Shown here in pieces: positions 21,919 through 30,099 of a stretch of DNA of 31,615 nucleotides. A model generated the notes under the pieces. It ran no database searches, was not told the origin of the DNA, and worked only from the letters and a program-made list of their open reading frames with translations. The stretch's first letter is position 1. Each line of letters starts with the position of its first letter. A program made the translations under genes and the position numbers. Source of the stretch: an uncultured Clostridia bacterium (GTDB taxonomy: Bacteria; Bacillota; Clostridia; Oscillospirales; CAG-272); assembly GCA_947652805.1 (NCBI GenBank), contig CANTEM010000002.1:1-31615 (forward strand). Direction: 5' to 3'.

Positions 21919-23940
21919 TTATCCCTTACGGTACACGATCCGGTAATATACTTTCGCCGTCATGGAATATACAATCGCATAAATCAGTGCAAATACCAGA
22001 ACGGTACAAATGGTGCATACAAGGAACAGAGGAATGTTTTCCAGCCCCAGAAGCTTTAATAATTTCGTGAGCATGGGGAATGCCGCAGTAATATGTACCG
22101 CCGCTGCAAGCAGTGGAATAAAGAACACCAGCAGCACCTGCGTGCGTACCGTCCGTTTGACCTCCTGCCGACTCATACCCACCTTCTGCATGATTGCAAA
22201 CCGCTCCTTGTCGTCATAGCCTTCTACGATCTGCTTGTAATAGATAATAAGCACCGTTGCCATCAGGAACAGGGAACCCAGAAAAATTCCAAGGAAAAAC
22301 AGTCCGCCGTATAGGGAGAAAAAGCTGTCCCGGGTAGTTTCTCTGGAACGCATGGTTACAATCGGATCGTTGTCGACGTCCCGGGGGTACTTGGAAAGCT
22401 GATCCTCCCGGAGCGCCTGGGCAAATGCCGTCTTTTCCTCTGTGGTACCGTCTGTGTCAAAACAGATGCGACTGTAATAGGGATTTGGATTATAGGTTTC
22501 CCCGTATGCCTCCTGCGCTGTCGCTGCAACCGCAGCTACCGCATCCCTGCTGTCCGTGACCAGACAGCAAAGCTCTGCCATCCATGCGGAATATGCGCCG
22601 ATTGCAGGCGCTGAGCCGTCCACCCCCGCCAAGGGATAGGAATGCCCGAGAACCGCAATAGAATCCCAGTCCGCAGCCTCCGCGCTACCGAACACATTGC
22701 CCCAGGCATACAGTTCTCCCGGTCCTACAGAAACCTGCTTTCCTGTGAAGCCTTCAAAATCCTGTGCGGACAGAATCACCAGCAAATACACATCATTGTT
22801 GCTGCTGCCGGAAGCAGCGGGAATAAATGCGTTTCCCTCCCGATCTGCGGAAACGGTTGTAGATGTGTATGCCTTCAGATTTTCTATTTTCCGTCCTTCC
22901 TGCCCTGCAACCGCCATTGTATTTTCCAGAAGGGCATCCGCATCAAATTCTGTTCCAGCGGGATAAGACGCCGTCACCTCGATTTCCTCCGGATAGCGGG
23001 TATGGAGCACATCTTCACTGCCCACAAACATAGATACCGTAGTAGAAATCATAACCAGCACCGCAGTAGACAAAATGCATATGCTGGCAAGTCCCGCCGC
23101 GTTCTGCTTCATCCGATAAATCATACCGGATATAGTGGTGAAATGGGCAGGCTTATAATAATACCGTTTGTTTTTGCGCAATAGCTTGAGAATAGCAACA
23201 CTGCCGGCTGTAAACAGCAGGTACGTTCCCATGATCACCAGAATGACTGCTACAAAGAACAGCATAAGGACTTCTATCGGATCCTGAATCGTAATGGCAA
23301 GCCAGTAGCCGGCGCCAAGGGTCACAACGCCTAAAAGAGCGGTGATCCATTTTGCCTTCGGCTCCTTTTCCCCGGCGTTGGAGCCATGTAAAAGCTGGAT
23401 CGGATTGGACAGACGTACCTGAAGCAGATTGTACAACAGATTCAGCAGAGCGATTCCCGCAAACAGCACTGCACAGTATAGAATTGCCCGCAAGCTGATT
23501 GCAAACTGGAAATTGGGGTCGAACCGGAGCATCCGATACAGAAGCAGGGTGATCAGCTTGTTGAACAGAATCCCAAGTCCCACGCCCAAAACCATACTGC
23601 CCACATATACATACAGGCTTTCAAAAAGCATGGTAATGCCGATATGCTTCTTTTCCAGACCTAAAATATTATAGATACCAAATTCCTTTTTGCGCCGTTT
23701 GATCACAAAGCTGTTGGTATAAAACAGAAAAATCACTGCAAATATAGCGGTAACCCACACACCTATCGTCATAAGCGAGCTGAGAGAAACCTCCGACAGA
23801 ACAGAGGTGTGATACGCCAGCGCACACATATTGTAAAACATCAGCACCGTACCGGTGCAGGTAAGAAAATACGGCAGATACGTTTGCCGGTTGCTGCTCA
23901 GTCCTGTAGCAGCCAAGCGGGGAAGAAAGCCTTTACGCAT
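21919..23940 (-). CDS. Bce-like ABC transporter permease (FtsX domains)
   Basis: A 673-residue membrane protein of the BceB/VraG type, which senses and removes peptide antibiotics such as bacitracin. Helices near the N-terminus are followed by a group of three FtsX-type helices with the RRKKEFGIYNILGLEKKHIG coupling segment. A long extracellular domain (about 310-510) lies between the two membrane halves, and a last FtsX block carries VGMSRQEVKRTVRTQ. The ATG at 23940 is preferred because GGGGGTGA lies 5 bases upstream; a GTG at 23949 is possible. It overlaps the ATPase gene by 8 bp. The extracellular domain sets specificity, so the actual peptide cannot be named. Confidence 0.88.
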   Translation of the reverse strand: MRKGFLPRLAATGLSSNRQTYLPYFLTCTGTVLMFYNMCALAYHTSVLSEVSLSSLMTIGVWVTAIFAVIFLFYTNSFVIKRRKKEFGIYNILGLEKKHIGITMLFESLYVYVGSMVLGVGLGILFNKLITLLLYRMLRFDPNFQFAISLRAILYCAVLFAGIALLNLLYNLLQVRLSNPIQLLHGSNAGEKEPKAKWITALLGVVTLGAGYWLAITIQDPIEVLMLFFVAVILVIMGTYLLFTAGSVAILKLLRKNKRYYYKPAHFTTISGMIYRMKQNAAGLASICILSTAVLVMISTTVSMFVGSEDVLHTRYPEEIEVTASYPAGTEFDADALLENTMAVAGQEGRKIENLKAYTSTTVSADREGNAFIPAASGSSNNDVYLLVILSAQDFEGFTGKQVSVGPGELYAWGNVFGSAEAADWDSIAVLGHSYPLAGVDGSAPAIGAYSAWMAELCCLVTDSRDAVAAVAATAQEAYGETYNPNPYYSRICFDTDGTTEEKTAFAQALREDQLSKYPRDVDNDPIVTMRSRETTRDSFFSLYGGLFFLGIFLGSLFLMATVLIIYYKQIVEGYDDKERFAIMQKVGMSRQEVKRTVRTQVLLVFFIPLLAAAVHITAAFPMLTKLLKLLGLENIPLFLVCTICTVLVFALIYAIVYSMTAKVYYRIVYRKG

Positions 23941-24700
23941 GCTCCTCACCCCCTACGGACAGCAGGGTCAGAGAGGAGGCAATGTCCGCATAAAAGGCTT
24001 CTTTGGTTCTCTCTCCCCGGTACAACTGGGTGTATACCTCCCCGTCCCGGATAAACAGCACACGGGAGGCATGGCTTGCCGCCTTGACGCTGTGTGTAAC
24101 CATAAGGATCGTCTGTCCCTCTCCATTGATCCGGGAAAACATATCCAGCAAATTGTCCGATGCCCGGGAATCCAGCGCACCGGTAGGCTCGTCTGCAAGA
24201 ATCAACTCCGGACCGGTAATCAGCGCACGCGCCACCGCGCACCGCTGCTTTTGCCCGCCGGACACTTCATAGGGGTATTTATCCAGAATATCCTCAATCC
24301 GCAGCTTTTTTGCAATGGGAATCAACTTTTCTTCCATTTTTTTGTGATCTTCTCCGGACAGCACCAGAGGAAGAAATATATTGTCCCGGATACAGAAGGT
24401 ATCCAGCAAATTGAAATCCTGGAACACAAAGCCCAGCTTTTTCCGCCGGAATACAGATAGCTGCTTTTCCGCAATGGAGGTTACATCTTCTCCTGCAAGC
24501 AATACTTTTCCTGCTGTTGGCTTATCCAGTGATGCAATAATATTCAGCAATGTGGTTTTACCGGAGCCGGATTCGCCCATAATGGCTACATATTCGCCCC
24601 GCTCCACAGAAAAATTGACTGCACGCAGCGCCTGTACCTGTGCGCCCCCAAAGCGGGTCGTATAAACTTTTTTCAGATTTTTCACTTCTAACAGCGGCAT
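23933..24700 (-). CDS. Bce-like ABC transporter ATP-binding protein
   Basis: A 255-residue ATPase of the MacB/LolD/BceA group that powers the adjacent permease. It has Walker A GESGSGKTT (about 42-50), FQDFNLLDTF at the Q-loop, signature VSGGQKQRCAVARAL, Walker B LILADEPTGALDS and the H-loop VTHS. AAAGGATGA precedes the ATG. The gene follows the kinase gene after 111 bases that contain a palindrome suited to the response regulator, so it is probably induced by the upstream two-component pair. Confidence 0.93.
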   Translation of the reverse strand: MPLLEVKNLKKVYTTRFGGAQVQALRAVNFSVERGEYVAIMGESGSGKTTLLNIIASLDKPTAGKVLLAGEDVTSIAEKQLSVFRRKKLGFVFQDFNLLDTFCIRDNIFLPLVLSGEDHKKMEEKLIPIAKKLRIEDILDKYPYEVSGGQKQRCAVARALITGPELILADEPTGALDSRASDNLLDMFSRINGEGQTILMVTHSVKAASHASRVLFIRDGEVYTQLYRGERTKEAFYADIASSLTLLSVGGEEHA

Positions 24701-24771
24701 ATAAATATCATCCTTTCCATTGATTCTGTGCTTATTTTACTGTAAAAAATCCGCCGCTGCCATAGCCTTGG

Positions 24772-24807
24772 CTTACAATTTTCGCCCGATCCTTACACTT
24801 TTGTAAG
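24772..24807 (-). promoter_or_regulatory. Candidate response-regulator operator of the transporter genes
   Basis: CTTACA-CTTT-TGTAAG (24792-24807) is a perfect palindrome. A further CTTACA half-site at 24772 makes a 9-bp inverted repeat GGCTTACAA/TTGTAAGCC with the outer arm. It lies between the kinase gene and the ATPase gene, where BceR-type regulators bind. No strong -35 box is seen downstream, as expected for an activated promoter. Confidence 0.6.
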
Positions 24808-24811
24808 CCGG

Positions 24812-25807
24812 TCACTCCACCTGCACATTCTGTCTGCCGAAATGGATCGAAACGCAGGTGCCCTGTCCCGGCGTGGAAGCAATGGTCAGCTTATGACATA
24901 GCTTTCGGGATACGGTATCACAAAGATACAGTCCCAACCCGGTCGCCTTCTTGTCGATTCTGCCGTTGCGCCCGGTAAAACCCCGCTCAAACACCCGGGG
25001 AAGATCTTCCTTTAAAATACCAATGCCTGTATCCTGAATCGACAGCACCGTGCCTGCATCGTCCGTATATGCGCTCCGGATATTGACCTCCCCGGCGGGG
25101 GTATATTTGAGTGCATTGGACAAAAGCTGCTCAATGATAAATACAAGCCATTTTTCATCGCTGATAACCGTTCTGTCCAAATCTTCCGTAACCACCCGCA
25201 GCTTTTTATAAATAAATACTGGCGCATATTTCTTCACCGCCTGCCGTACCACATCTGCGAGACTGCACGGACGGGCATGCAAATCGGCTGCAATGGAGCC
25301 GATACGCTGATATTCCAAAGTCAGCCCGGCATACTGCTCGATTTTAAACAGCTCCTGCTGCAATGCCGCCGGATCCGGCTCGCCGCTTTGCTGGAGCATC
25401 AGACTCATGGCGGCAATCGGGGTTTTGATCTGATGGAGCCAAAGAGCATAAAAGTTCTCCGTTTCCTGCCGGATTTCCCGGATATCTTCCTGTAGATTTT
25501 CCCTGTCCCGGCACAGCCGGAGCACCAGCATCTGATAATCCTGCTCCCATGCGGCCCGCGCAGCCGGAAGCTCCTCCGGCAAAACCAAATCCCCGGCACT
25601 CAGTCTGGTAAGCTGATCATGCCGGCGGCGGTACCGAAGAAAATCCTGCACGGCAAAAGGCAGTGCCGCCGTACAGAACAGAAGTCCTGCATACAACGCT
25701 GGCACAGCGGGAAGCTGATACAGAGCAAACACCACTGTAAAAATGATCACCAGCAGGGCAAGCAGGCACAAAAGCTTTCTGTGATCCCCCAGATACCGAA
25801 AAAACAT
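24812..25807 (-). CDS. Intramembrane-sensing histidine kinase (BceS-like)
   Basis: A 331-residue kinase with two closely spaced N-terminal membrane helices (about 12-30 and 36-52) and almost no extracellular loop, the mark of intramembrane-sensing kinases that depend on a BceAB-type transporter for their signal. The phospho-acceptor is H125 in LWLHQIKTP; an N-box (QLLSNALKYTP), G1 (DTGIGI) and G2 (KATGLGLYL) follow. The start at 25807 (MFFRYL) is chosen because GGAGG lies 6 bases upstream; the ATG two codons earlier directly abuts that site. It follows the regulator gene after 67 bases in the same direction. Confidence 0.92.
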   Translation of the reverse strand: MFFRYLGDHRKLLCLLALLVIIFTVVFALYQLPAVPALYAGLLFCTAALPFAVQDFLRYRRRHDQLTRLSAGDLVLPEELPAARAAWEQDYQMLVLRLCRDRENLQEDIREIRQETENFYALWLHQIKTPIAAMSLMLQQSGEPDPAALQQELFKIEQYAGLTLEYQRIGSIAADLHARPCSLADVVRQAVKKYAPVFIYKKLRVVTEDLDRTVISDEKWLVFIIEQLLSNALKYTPAGEVNIRSAYTDDAGTVLSIQDTGIGILKEDLPRVFERGFTGRNGRIDKKATGLGLYLCDTVSRKLCHKLTIASTPGQGTCVSIHFGRQNVQVE

Positions 25808-25874
25808 GTGCATCCTCCTTGATTTTGAATATACTGCGATCCTCCACCGTCTCTAAGCCTCCACGGCGCCGCTT

Positions 25875-26546
25875 TTACGGAATCATATATCCTGCGTTTT
25901 TTCGTGTAATGATAAAGTCGGAAAGTCCCGCATCGGACAGCTTCCTGCGCAGGCGGGTCATATTCACTGTAAGAGTATTGTCGTCTATAAAGGAATCGCT
26001 TTCCCACAGCCGGCGCATGATTGTATCCCGGGAAACGATACTGCCCCCGTTTTCCATTAAAAGCTGTAAAATACGGAATTCGTTTTTCGTAAGTTCGATT
26101 TTCACTTCCTGCACGGTCAGCGTTGCGTCCGCCAAATTCAGAATGGCTCCATGCCGTTCCAGAAGATGGGAAGATGTGCCAAAGGAATACGTCCGTCGGA
26201 TCAGCGCCTGCACCTTAGCGCACAGCACAGTCAAATCAAAGGGCTTGGGAATGAAATCGTCCGCGCCGATATTCATAGCCATAACAATATTCATTTTATC
26301 CCCTGCTGAGGAGAGAAATATAATCGGAACGCTGGAAAGGCTGCGGATCCGCTCGCACCAATAATATCCGTTATAAAAAGGAAGGGAAATATCCAGCAGC
26401 ACCAGTTGGGGATCAAAGGAGGTAAATGTCTCCAAAACGTGGGCAAAATCGGACACGCACATGGTTTCATATCCCCAACGGCTCAACTGATTTTCCACTG
26501 CTGCGGCAATGGCAGCGTCATCCTCAACAATCAGTATTTTATACAT
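25875..26546 (-). CDS. OmpR-family response regulator (BceR-like)
   Basis: A 223-residue regulator, first gene of the Bce-like module. The receiver domain has E8/D9/D10, phospho-acceptor D52 in LLDISLP, and K in PKPFDL. The winged-helix domain contains LTKNEFRILQLLMENGG and ends with the GYMIP strand. The ISLPFYNGYYWCERIR segment is typical of the BceR subgroup. AGGGGG lies just ahead of the ATG. It probably activates the ABC transporter genes through the palindrome at 24792-24807 in response to a peptide antibiotic. Confidence 0.92.
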   Translation of the reverse strand: MYKILIVEDDAAIAAAVENQLSRWGYETMCVSDFAHVLETFTSFDPQLVLLDISLPFYNGYYWCERIRSLSSVPIIFLSSAGDKMNIVMAMNIGADDFIPKPFDLTVLCAKVQALIRRTYSFGTSSHLLERHGAILNLADATLTVQEVKIELTKNEFRILQLLMENGGSIVSRDTIMRRLWESDSFIDDNTLTVNMTRLRRKLSDAGLSDFIITRKNAGYMIP

Positions 26547-26572
26547 GACAGTACCCCCTTATCTGTATCAAT

Positions 26573-26601
26573 ATAGTAACACAACTATTTTTAAATTGCA
26601 A
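26573..26601 (-). promoter_or_regulatory. Promoter of the Bce-like regulator/kinase operon
   Basis: On the minus strand TTGCAA (26601-26596) and TACTAT (26578-26573) are separated by 17 bases, about 27 bases ahead of the regulator start. Confidence 0.55.
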
Positions 26602-26661
26602 TAAAAAATCTGTGCGATATCAAAAAAGCTGTAGAAGTCCGCATGGGAGATAGTGCGGCAT

Positions 26662-26860
26662 AAAAAGGCTCCCCCCAGCAAAGGGAGCTCCCGCGTAGCG
26701 GGTGAGGGATTGTTATACTGTTATTTTGCAGGATCATCAAAACGGCAGCGGGTTTATACAATCCCTCCGTCATGCCATGCCTGACGGCATGCCACCCCCC
26801 TTTGCACAAGGGGGCTTAAAGGCGGTGGGAGTTACGCAGCTCCAGCACAAGGGGGCCTTT
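26662..26860. repeat. Dispersed palindromic repeat (copy 5, full length)
   Basis: The core 26704-26767 is 64 bp, bounded by GAGGGATTGT and ACAATCCCTC, with TTATAC and TTATTTT inside. Left variable stem: CCCGC-gta-GCGGG. Right variable stem: ATGCC-tgac-GGCAT, with a second possible register. Constant hairpins and the tail GCTCCAGCACAAGGGGGCC follow. It occupies most of the gap between the divergent regulator and esterase genes. Confidence 0.8.
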
Positions 26861-26915
26861 GCATTTTTGCAAAACCGCACAACTTGTTAATTTTCTTGTT
26901 TTCTGTTCCTTTTGG

Positions 26916-26944
26916 TTGAAACGTCAAAAAATTCATGGTAAAAT
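26916..26944 (+). promoter_or_regulatory. Promoter of the esterase/amidase genes
   Basis: TTGAAA (26916-26921) and TAAAAT (26939-26944) with 17 bases between, 34 bases ahead of the esterase start. Confidence 0.65.
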
Positions 26945-26977
26945 AAAATCCACCAATCAATTGGAGGAATAAATAAC

Positions 26978-27688
26978 ATGTTTGCAGATTCTTTTTCATT
27001 TGAAACATTCAAAGGCACAAAATGGACAGCACCGTACCGGCTGCGTCTGCCTGAAAATTATAGCATCGAAAAAAAATATCCCGTGGTACTTTTCTATCAC
27101 GCCGCCGGGGAGCGGGGAGACGACAATGTGATGCAGCTTTCCATTGGACTTCCCGTAGCAATGGAGGATCCACAGAGTCCCCTGTACAATGCAATCATCA
27201 TCGCGCCCCAGTGCCCCCTGGACAAGAAATGGGTGGATACAGACTGGAGACTGGGAAACTACAGCATGGATGGAATCGAGGAAACTGTTTATATGGAGAC
27301 CGCACTGGAGCTGCTGGATTATACCCTGAAAAAATACAGCTGCGACAAATCCAGAATCTATACCATGGGCATCTCCATGGGAGCATTTGCCGTGTGGTAT
27401 ACCCTTGCCCGTCATGGGGAACGGTTTGCCGCTGCTTTCGCCTGCTGCGGCGCGGGAGATCCGTCAAAGGCAGAGCTGCTGCGCGACATTCCTATCTGGT
27501 GTTATCACGGTTCCCTTGACGGAGAAGTTCCCGCAGACAGCACCAAAAATATGGCAAAAGCCATTGAAGCTGTCGGCGGCAAAAAGATTCATTATACAGA
27601 ATTTCCTGGTGTAAATCACTGGAGCTGGGACGCAGCCTACGGAAGTCATGAAGATATCCGTGCAATGTTCCGAGAAGTGAAAGGCTGA
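26978..27688 (+). CDS. Alpha/beta-hydrolase esterase (CE1/PHB-depolymerase-like)
   Basis: A 236-residue serine hydrolase. The catalytic triad can be placed: nucleophile S133 in GISMG, D181 in GSLDGEVP and H214 in VNHWSW. The oxyanion region reads FYHAAGERGDD. The N-terminal RLPENY and PVVLFYHAAGERG pattern is that of carbohydrate esterase family 1 and related predicted peptidases, which remove acyl or feruloyl groups from plant polysaccharides or act on short esters. No signal peptide is seen, so an intracellular substrate is likely. GGAGG lies 10 bases before the ATG. An amidase lipoprotein gene follows after 54 bases with its own ribosome site. Confidence 0.85.
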   Translation: MFADSFSFETFKGTKWTAPYRLRLPENYSIEKKYPVVLFYHAAGERGDDNVMQLSIGLPVAMEDPQSPLYNAIIIAPQCPLDKKWVDTDWRLGNYSMDGIEETVYMETALELLDYTLKKYSCDKSRIYTMGISMGAFAVWYTLARHGERFAAAFACCGAGDPSKAELLRDIPIWCYHGSLDGEVPADSTKNMAKAIEAVGGKKIHYTEFPGVNHWSWDAAYGSHEDIRAMFREVKG

Positions 27689-27742
27689 ATGAAACGCATT
27701 TGATGCAAACAGATCCTGCGCCCCAAAAGGAGGGGGAACTCT

Positions 27743-28558
27743 ATGAAATCCATAAAAAGAGGAATCGCACTGCTTTTGTTTCTGTCCATTCTGGGCAGTC
27801 TGCTCACCGCATGCGCAAAGGAAGAACAAAAACCGGAAGATACAAAACAAACGGACGCATCCGGAACGGATGATTTTCCCCATCAGAACAAGGATCACAT
27901 AACCGTGTGCATTGATCCGGGTCACGGCTTCGGAGATGTGGGCTGCGGACCTGCACTGCTCAACGCATACGAATATGAAATCACCCTTTCCGTTGCAAAG
28001 CTGCTGCAAAAGAAGCTGCAAGACAAGGGTGTCACTGTAATTCTGACCCACGACGGAAAAGAGTTTCCTCAGGCAAGCTATATCGCCGCAAAAGCGGACG
28101 GGTATAAGCTGGAATACAAACCGGAAAACATGGTGGACAACGATGTTTTCAGCGCCTACGAACGGGTGATCTGGGAAAATGTGCTGGATAAGGAAACAAA
28201 AGGCGGATTGGATCTGTTTGTTTCCCTCCACGTAAATTCCATAGAAAACGCGGATCACATCTCCGGCATGTCCATTGATTACTGTGAGGACAATCCCAAT
28301 AAAACATTTTTAAGTGCCTTTTCCAAGCTGCTCGAAAAATCCTATTTAGAGGAAAAGCTCACCAGCAAGTTTACAATTTTTGAAGACACCTATGAAGATT
28401 CCTTTATTGTAACCAAATATACGAATGTTCCTTCTGTTCTGATCGAAATGGGATACTCCACAAACACAAAGGACGCAGCCGATCTGCGTTCTGAAGACTG
28501 GCAGAACAAATTCGCCTCTCTGCTTGCGGAAAAAATCTGTTTTGCCTTCGGGAAATGA
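27743..28558 (+). CDS. N-acetylmuramoyl-L-alanine amidase lipoprotein (Amidase_3)
   Basis: A 271-residue zinc amidase that would cut the bond between MurNAc and L-Ala in peptidoglycan. The signal ends with LTAC, so it is expected to be lipid-anchored at C24 on the outer face of the membrane. The amidase domain starts near residue 52: zinc ligands H61 (DPGHG), E77 (YEYEITL) and H163 (SLHVNS), and catalytic E235 in VLIEMGYSTN. A short acidic linker separates anchor and domain. AGGAGGGGG lies 7 bases ahead of the ATG. The lipoprotein form suggests a housekeeping role in wall remodelling or daughter-cell separation rather than lysis. No terminator is evident before the next promoter. Confidence 0.93.
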   Translation: MKSIKRGIALLLFLSILGSLLTACAKEEQKPEDTKQTDASGTDDFPHQNKDHITVCIDPGHGFGDVGCGPALLNAYEYEITLSVAKLLQKKLQDKGVTVILTHDGKEFPQASYIAAKADGYKLEYKPENMVDNDVFSAYERVIWENVLDKETKGGLDLFVSLHVNSIENADHISGMSIDYCEDNPNKTFLSAFSKLLEKSYLEEKLTSKFTIFEDTYEDSFIVTKYTNVPSVLIEMGYSTNTKDAADLRSEDWQNKFASLLAEKICFAFGK

Positions 28559-28569
28559 TGAAAAACGCC

Positions 28570-28599
28570 TTGACAGTCTATCAGCGCGCATGCTATACT
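28570..28599 (+). promoter_or_regulatory. Promoter of the TPP-riboswitch/thiT unit
   Basis: TTGACA (28570-28575) and TATACT (28594-28599) are 18 bases apart, 14 bases ahead of the riboswitch. Confidence 0.75.
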
Positions 28600-28613
28600 A
28601 ATAAAAATCAATA

Positions 28614-28702
28614 CAGGGGTGCTGCGCACATGCGCGGCTGAGACGGCAGAAGAGAAGCCGAACCCTTTAACCTGATACGGATAATGCCGGCGTAGGGAGC
28701 GT
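28614..28702 (+). promoter_or_regulatory. TPP riboswitch (THI element)
   Basis: The conserved parts appear in order: AGGGGTGC, a variable stem (GCGCACATGCGC), GCTGAGA, AACCCTTTAACCTGAT, GGATAATGCCGGCGTAGGGA. It precedes a ThiT-type gene and is followed by an intrinsic terminator, so it should shut off transcription when thiamine pyrophosphate is bound. Confidence 0.96.
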
Positions 28703-28718
28703 TGAATAGTCATGTTTT

Positions 28719-28748
28719 TACCCTGCGGAATATCCGCAGGGTATTTTT
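28719..28748 (+). terminator. Riboswitch-controlled terminator
   Basis: TACCCTGCGGA and TCCGCAGGGTA pair perfectly (11 bp) around ATA, followed by T5. It lies 17 bases after the TPP aptamer and 29 bases before the thiT start. Confidence 0.92.
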
Positions 28749-28776
28749 ATATAACAGGAAGGACTCTATACCTATT

Positions 28777-29604
28777 ATGACATCCAACACAAAACCAAGG
28801 CTCGCTGTCCGTCTTACGGAAAGCGCCGTTATGATCGCTCTTGCCACCATTCTCAGCCTGTTCAAGCTGGTAGATCTGCCCTACGGCGGAAGTATTACAC
28901 TGGCTTCTATGCTGCCCATCCTGCTGATTGCATACCGGTTCGGCACTGCATGGGGACTGCTCACCGGGTTCGTGCATGGCGTGGTGCAGTTTGTACTGGG
29001 CACCAGCGTCCTCAGTCACTTTTCCAGCGCTATGTCCGTAGCCGCTATCATTCTTTTTGATTATTTTCTTGCTTTTGCAGTCATCGGACTGGGCGGACTT
29101 TTCAAAAAATGTATAAAACAGCAAAATCTTGCTCTCTGTACCGGCGCAGTACTGGTCGGCGTGCTCCGGTACATCTGTCATGTTATCTCCGGATGCACTG
29201 TGTGGGCAGGACTTTCCATTCCTACAGCCGGCGCGCTGACCTATTCGCTCGTGTACAATGCTACCTATATGATTCCGGAAACCTTGGTTCTTGCTCTGGC
29301 AGCATATTATATCGGCTCCGCCGTAGATTTTTCCGGCAATCGTCTGACCGCACTGAAAAAGGAGACGGTTACCCAGGGAAGAACAGCCCGTCTGATCAGC
29401 GGCGCGCTCCTGTGCTGCGCAGGAATTTTTGATGTGGTATCCATTTTCAAAACGCTCCAAAATGCAGAAACCGGCGAATTTGACATCACCGGAATTGTGA
29501 ACACAAACTGGGTTGCAGTCGCCGCGGTAACTGCTGCGGCTGTGCTGGTTTGTATTGTGCTGGTTTTGATCCAGCGAGCAGCAGGAAGAAAAGTAAAAAA
29601 CTGA
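28777..29604 (+). CDS. thiT: Thiamine-specific ECF S component ThiT with C-terminal extension
   Basis: A 275-residue membrane protein. Residues 1-183 match ThiT, the thiamine-binding S component of group II ECF transporters: LPYGGSITLASMLPI, then RYICHVISGCTVWA and LVYNATYMIPE. R131, H135, W143, Y156 and N161 reproduce the spacing of the Lactococcus ThiT ligand residues as I recall them (K121, H125, W133, Y146, N151). After that comes an extension of about 90 residues with two more hydrophobic segments (about 205-225 and 245-268), not usual for ThiT of about 190 residues. The ATG at 28777 has GGAAGGA 13 bases upstream, a rather long gap; starts inside the terminator are rejected. No matching EcfA/A'/T genes are adjacent. 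Confidence 0.92.
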   Translation: MTSNTKPRLAVRLTESAVMIALATILSLFKLVDLPYGGSITLASMLPILLIAYRFGTAWGLLTGFVHGVVQFVLGTSVLSHFSSAMSVAAIILFDYFLAFAVIGLGGLFKKCIKQQNLALCTGAVLVGVLRYICHVISGCTVWAGLSIPTAGALTYSLVYNATYMIPETLVLALAAYYIGSAVDFSGNRLTALKKETVTQGRTARLISGALLCCAGIFDVVSIFKTLQNAETGEFDITGIVNTNWVAVAAVTAAAVLVCIVLVLIQRAAGRKVKN

Positions 29605-29630
29605 GTCGGAATCCGGCAGCAGCTAACATC

Positions 29631-29950
29631 CCAAGGCTCCCCTTGCGTGGGACTCTAACCAACTTCAAGCCTCCCTTGTGTCAGAGCCGCGCGGCTTCAT
29701 AGGGAGCTGTCACACAGGAAAAATATAAAGGCTCCCTTGTGTAAAGGGAGCTGGCTCCGCGAAGCGGAGACTGAGGGATTGTTATACGATCATTTTAGAT
29801 TATCTGTAAATCGGTTGTACAGTAAAACAATCCCCCCGTCACGGCTACGCCGTGCCACTCCCCCAAGGATCTGCTACGCAGCTCCAGCACAAGGGGGGCT
29901 TTTCATTTAGTTGGAGCCGCGCAGCGGATCCTTACAAGGGGGCCTTTTTT
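29631..29950. repeat. Dispersed palindromic repeat (copy 6, compound)
   Basis: This fills most of the 495-base gap after thiT. The core 29773-29836 is 64 bp, bounded by GAGGGATTGT and ACAATCCCCC, with TTATACGATCATTTT and TAAATCGG inside. Left stem CTCCGC-gaa-GCGGAG; right stem CACGGC-tac-GCCGTG. Upstream is a second, degraded left-end fragment (29631-29730). Downstream two tail hairpins with GCTACGCAGCTCC and GCGCAGCGGATCC end in GGGGGCC plus T6. It may also terminate thiT. Confidence 0.8.
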
Positions 29951-30029
29951 ATATTTGTGACGCGCAGATCCGGCACAAGGTTTTTACCTTATATTTCATA
30001 AAAAAATCCTAAAAATTCTTTTTATCTGC

Positions 30030-30057
30030 TTGACATTCCGGTTTCAGTGGTTATAAT
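30030..30057 (+). promoter_or_regulatory. Promoter of the Gfo/Idh/MocA oxidoreductase
   Basis: TTGACA (30030-30035) and TATAAT (30052-30057), 16 bases apart, 42 bases ahead of the start codon. Confidence 0.8.
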
Positions 30058-30099
30058 GTTTAGAGTATAAATCCCAATGCAAAAGGTCAGGACAAAACA

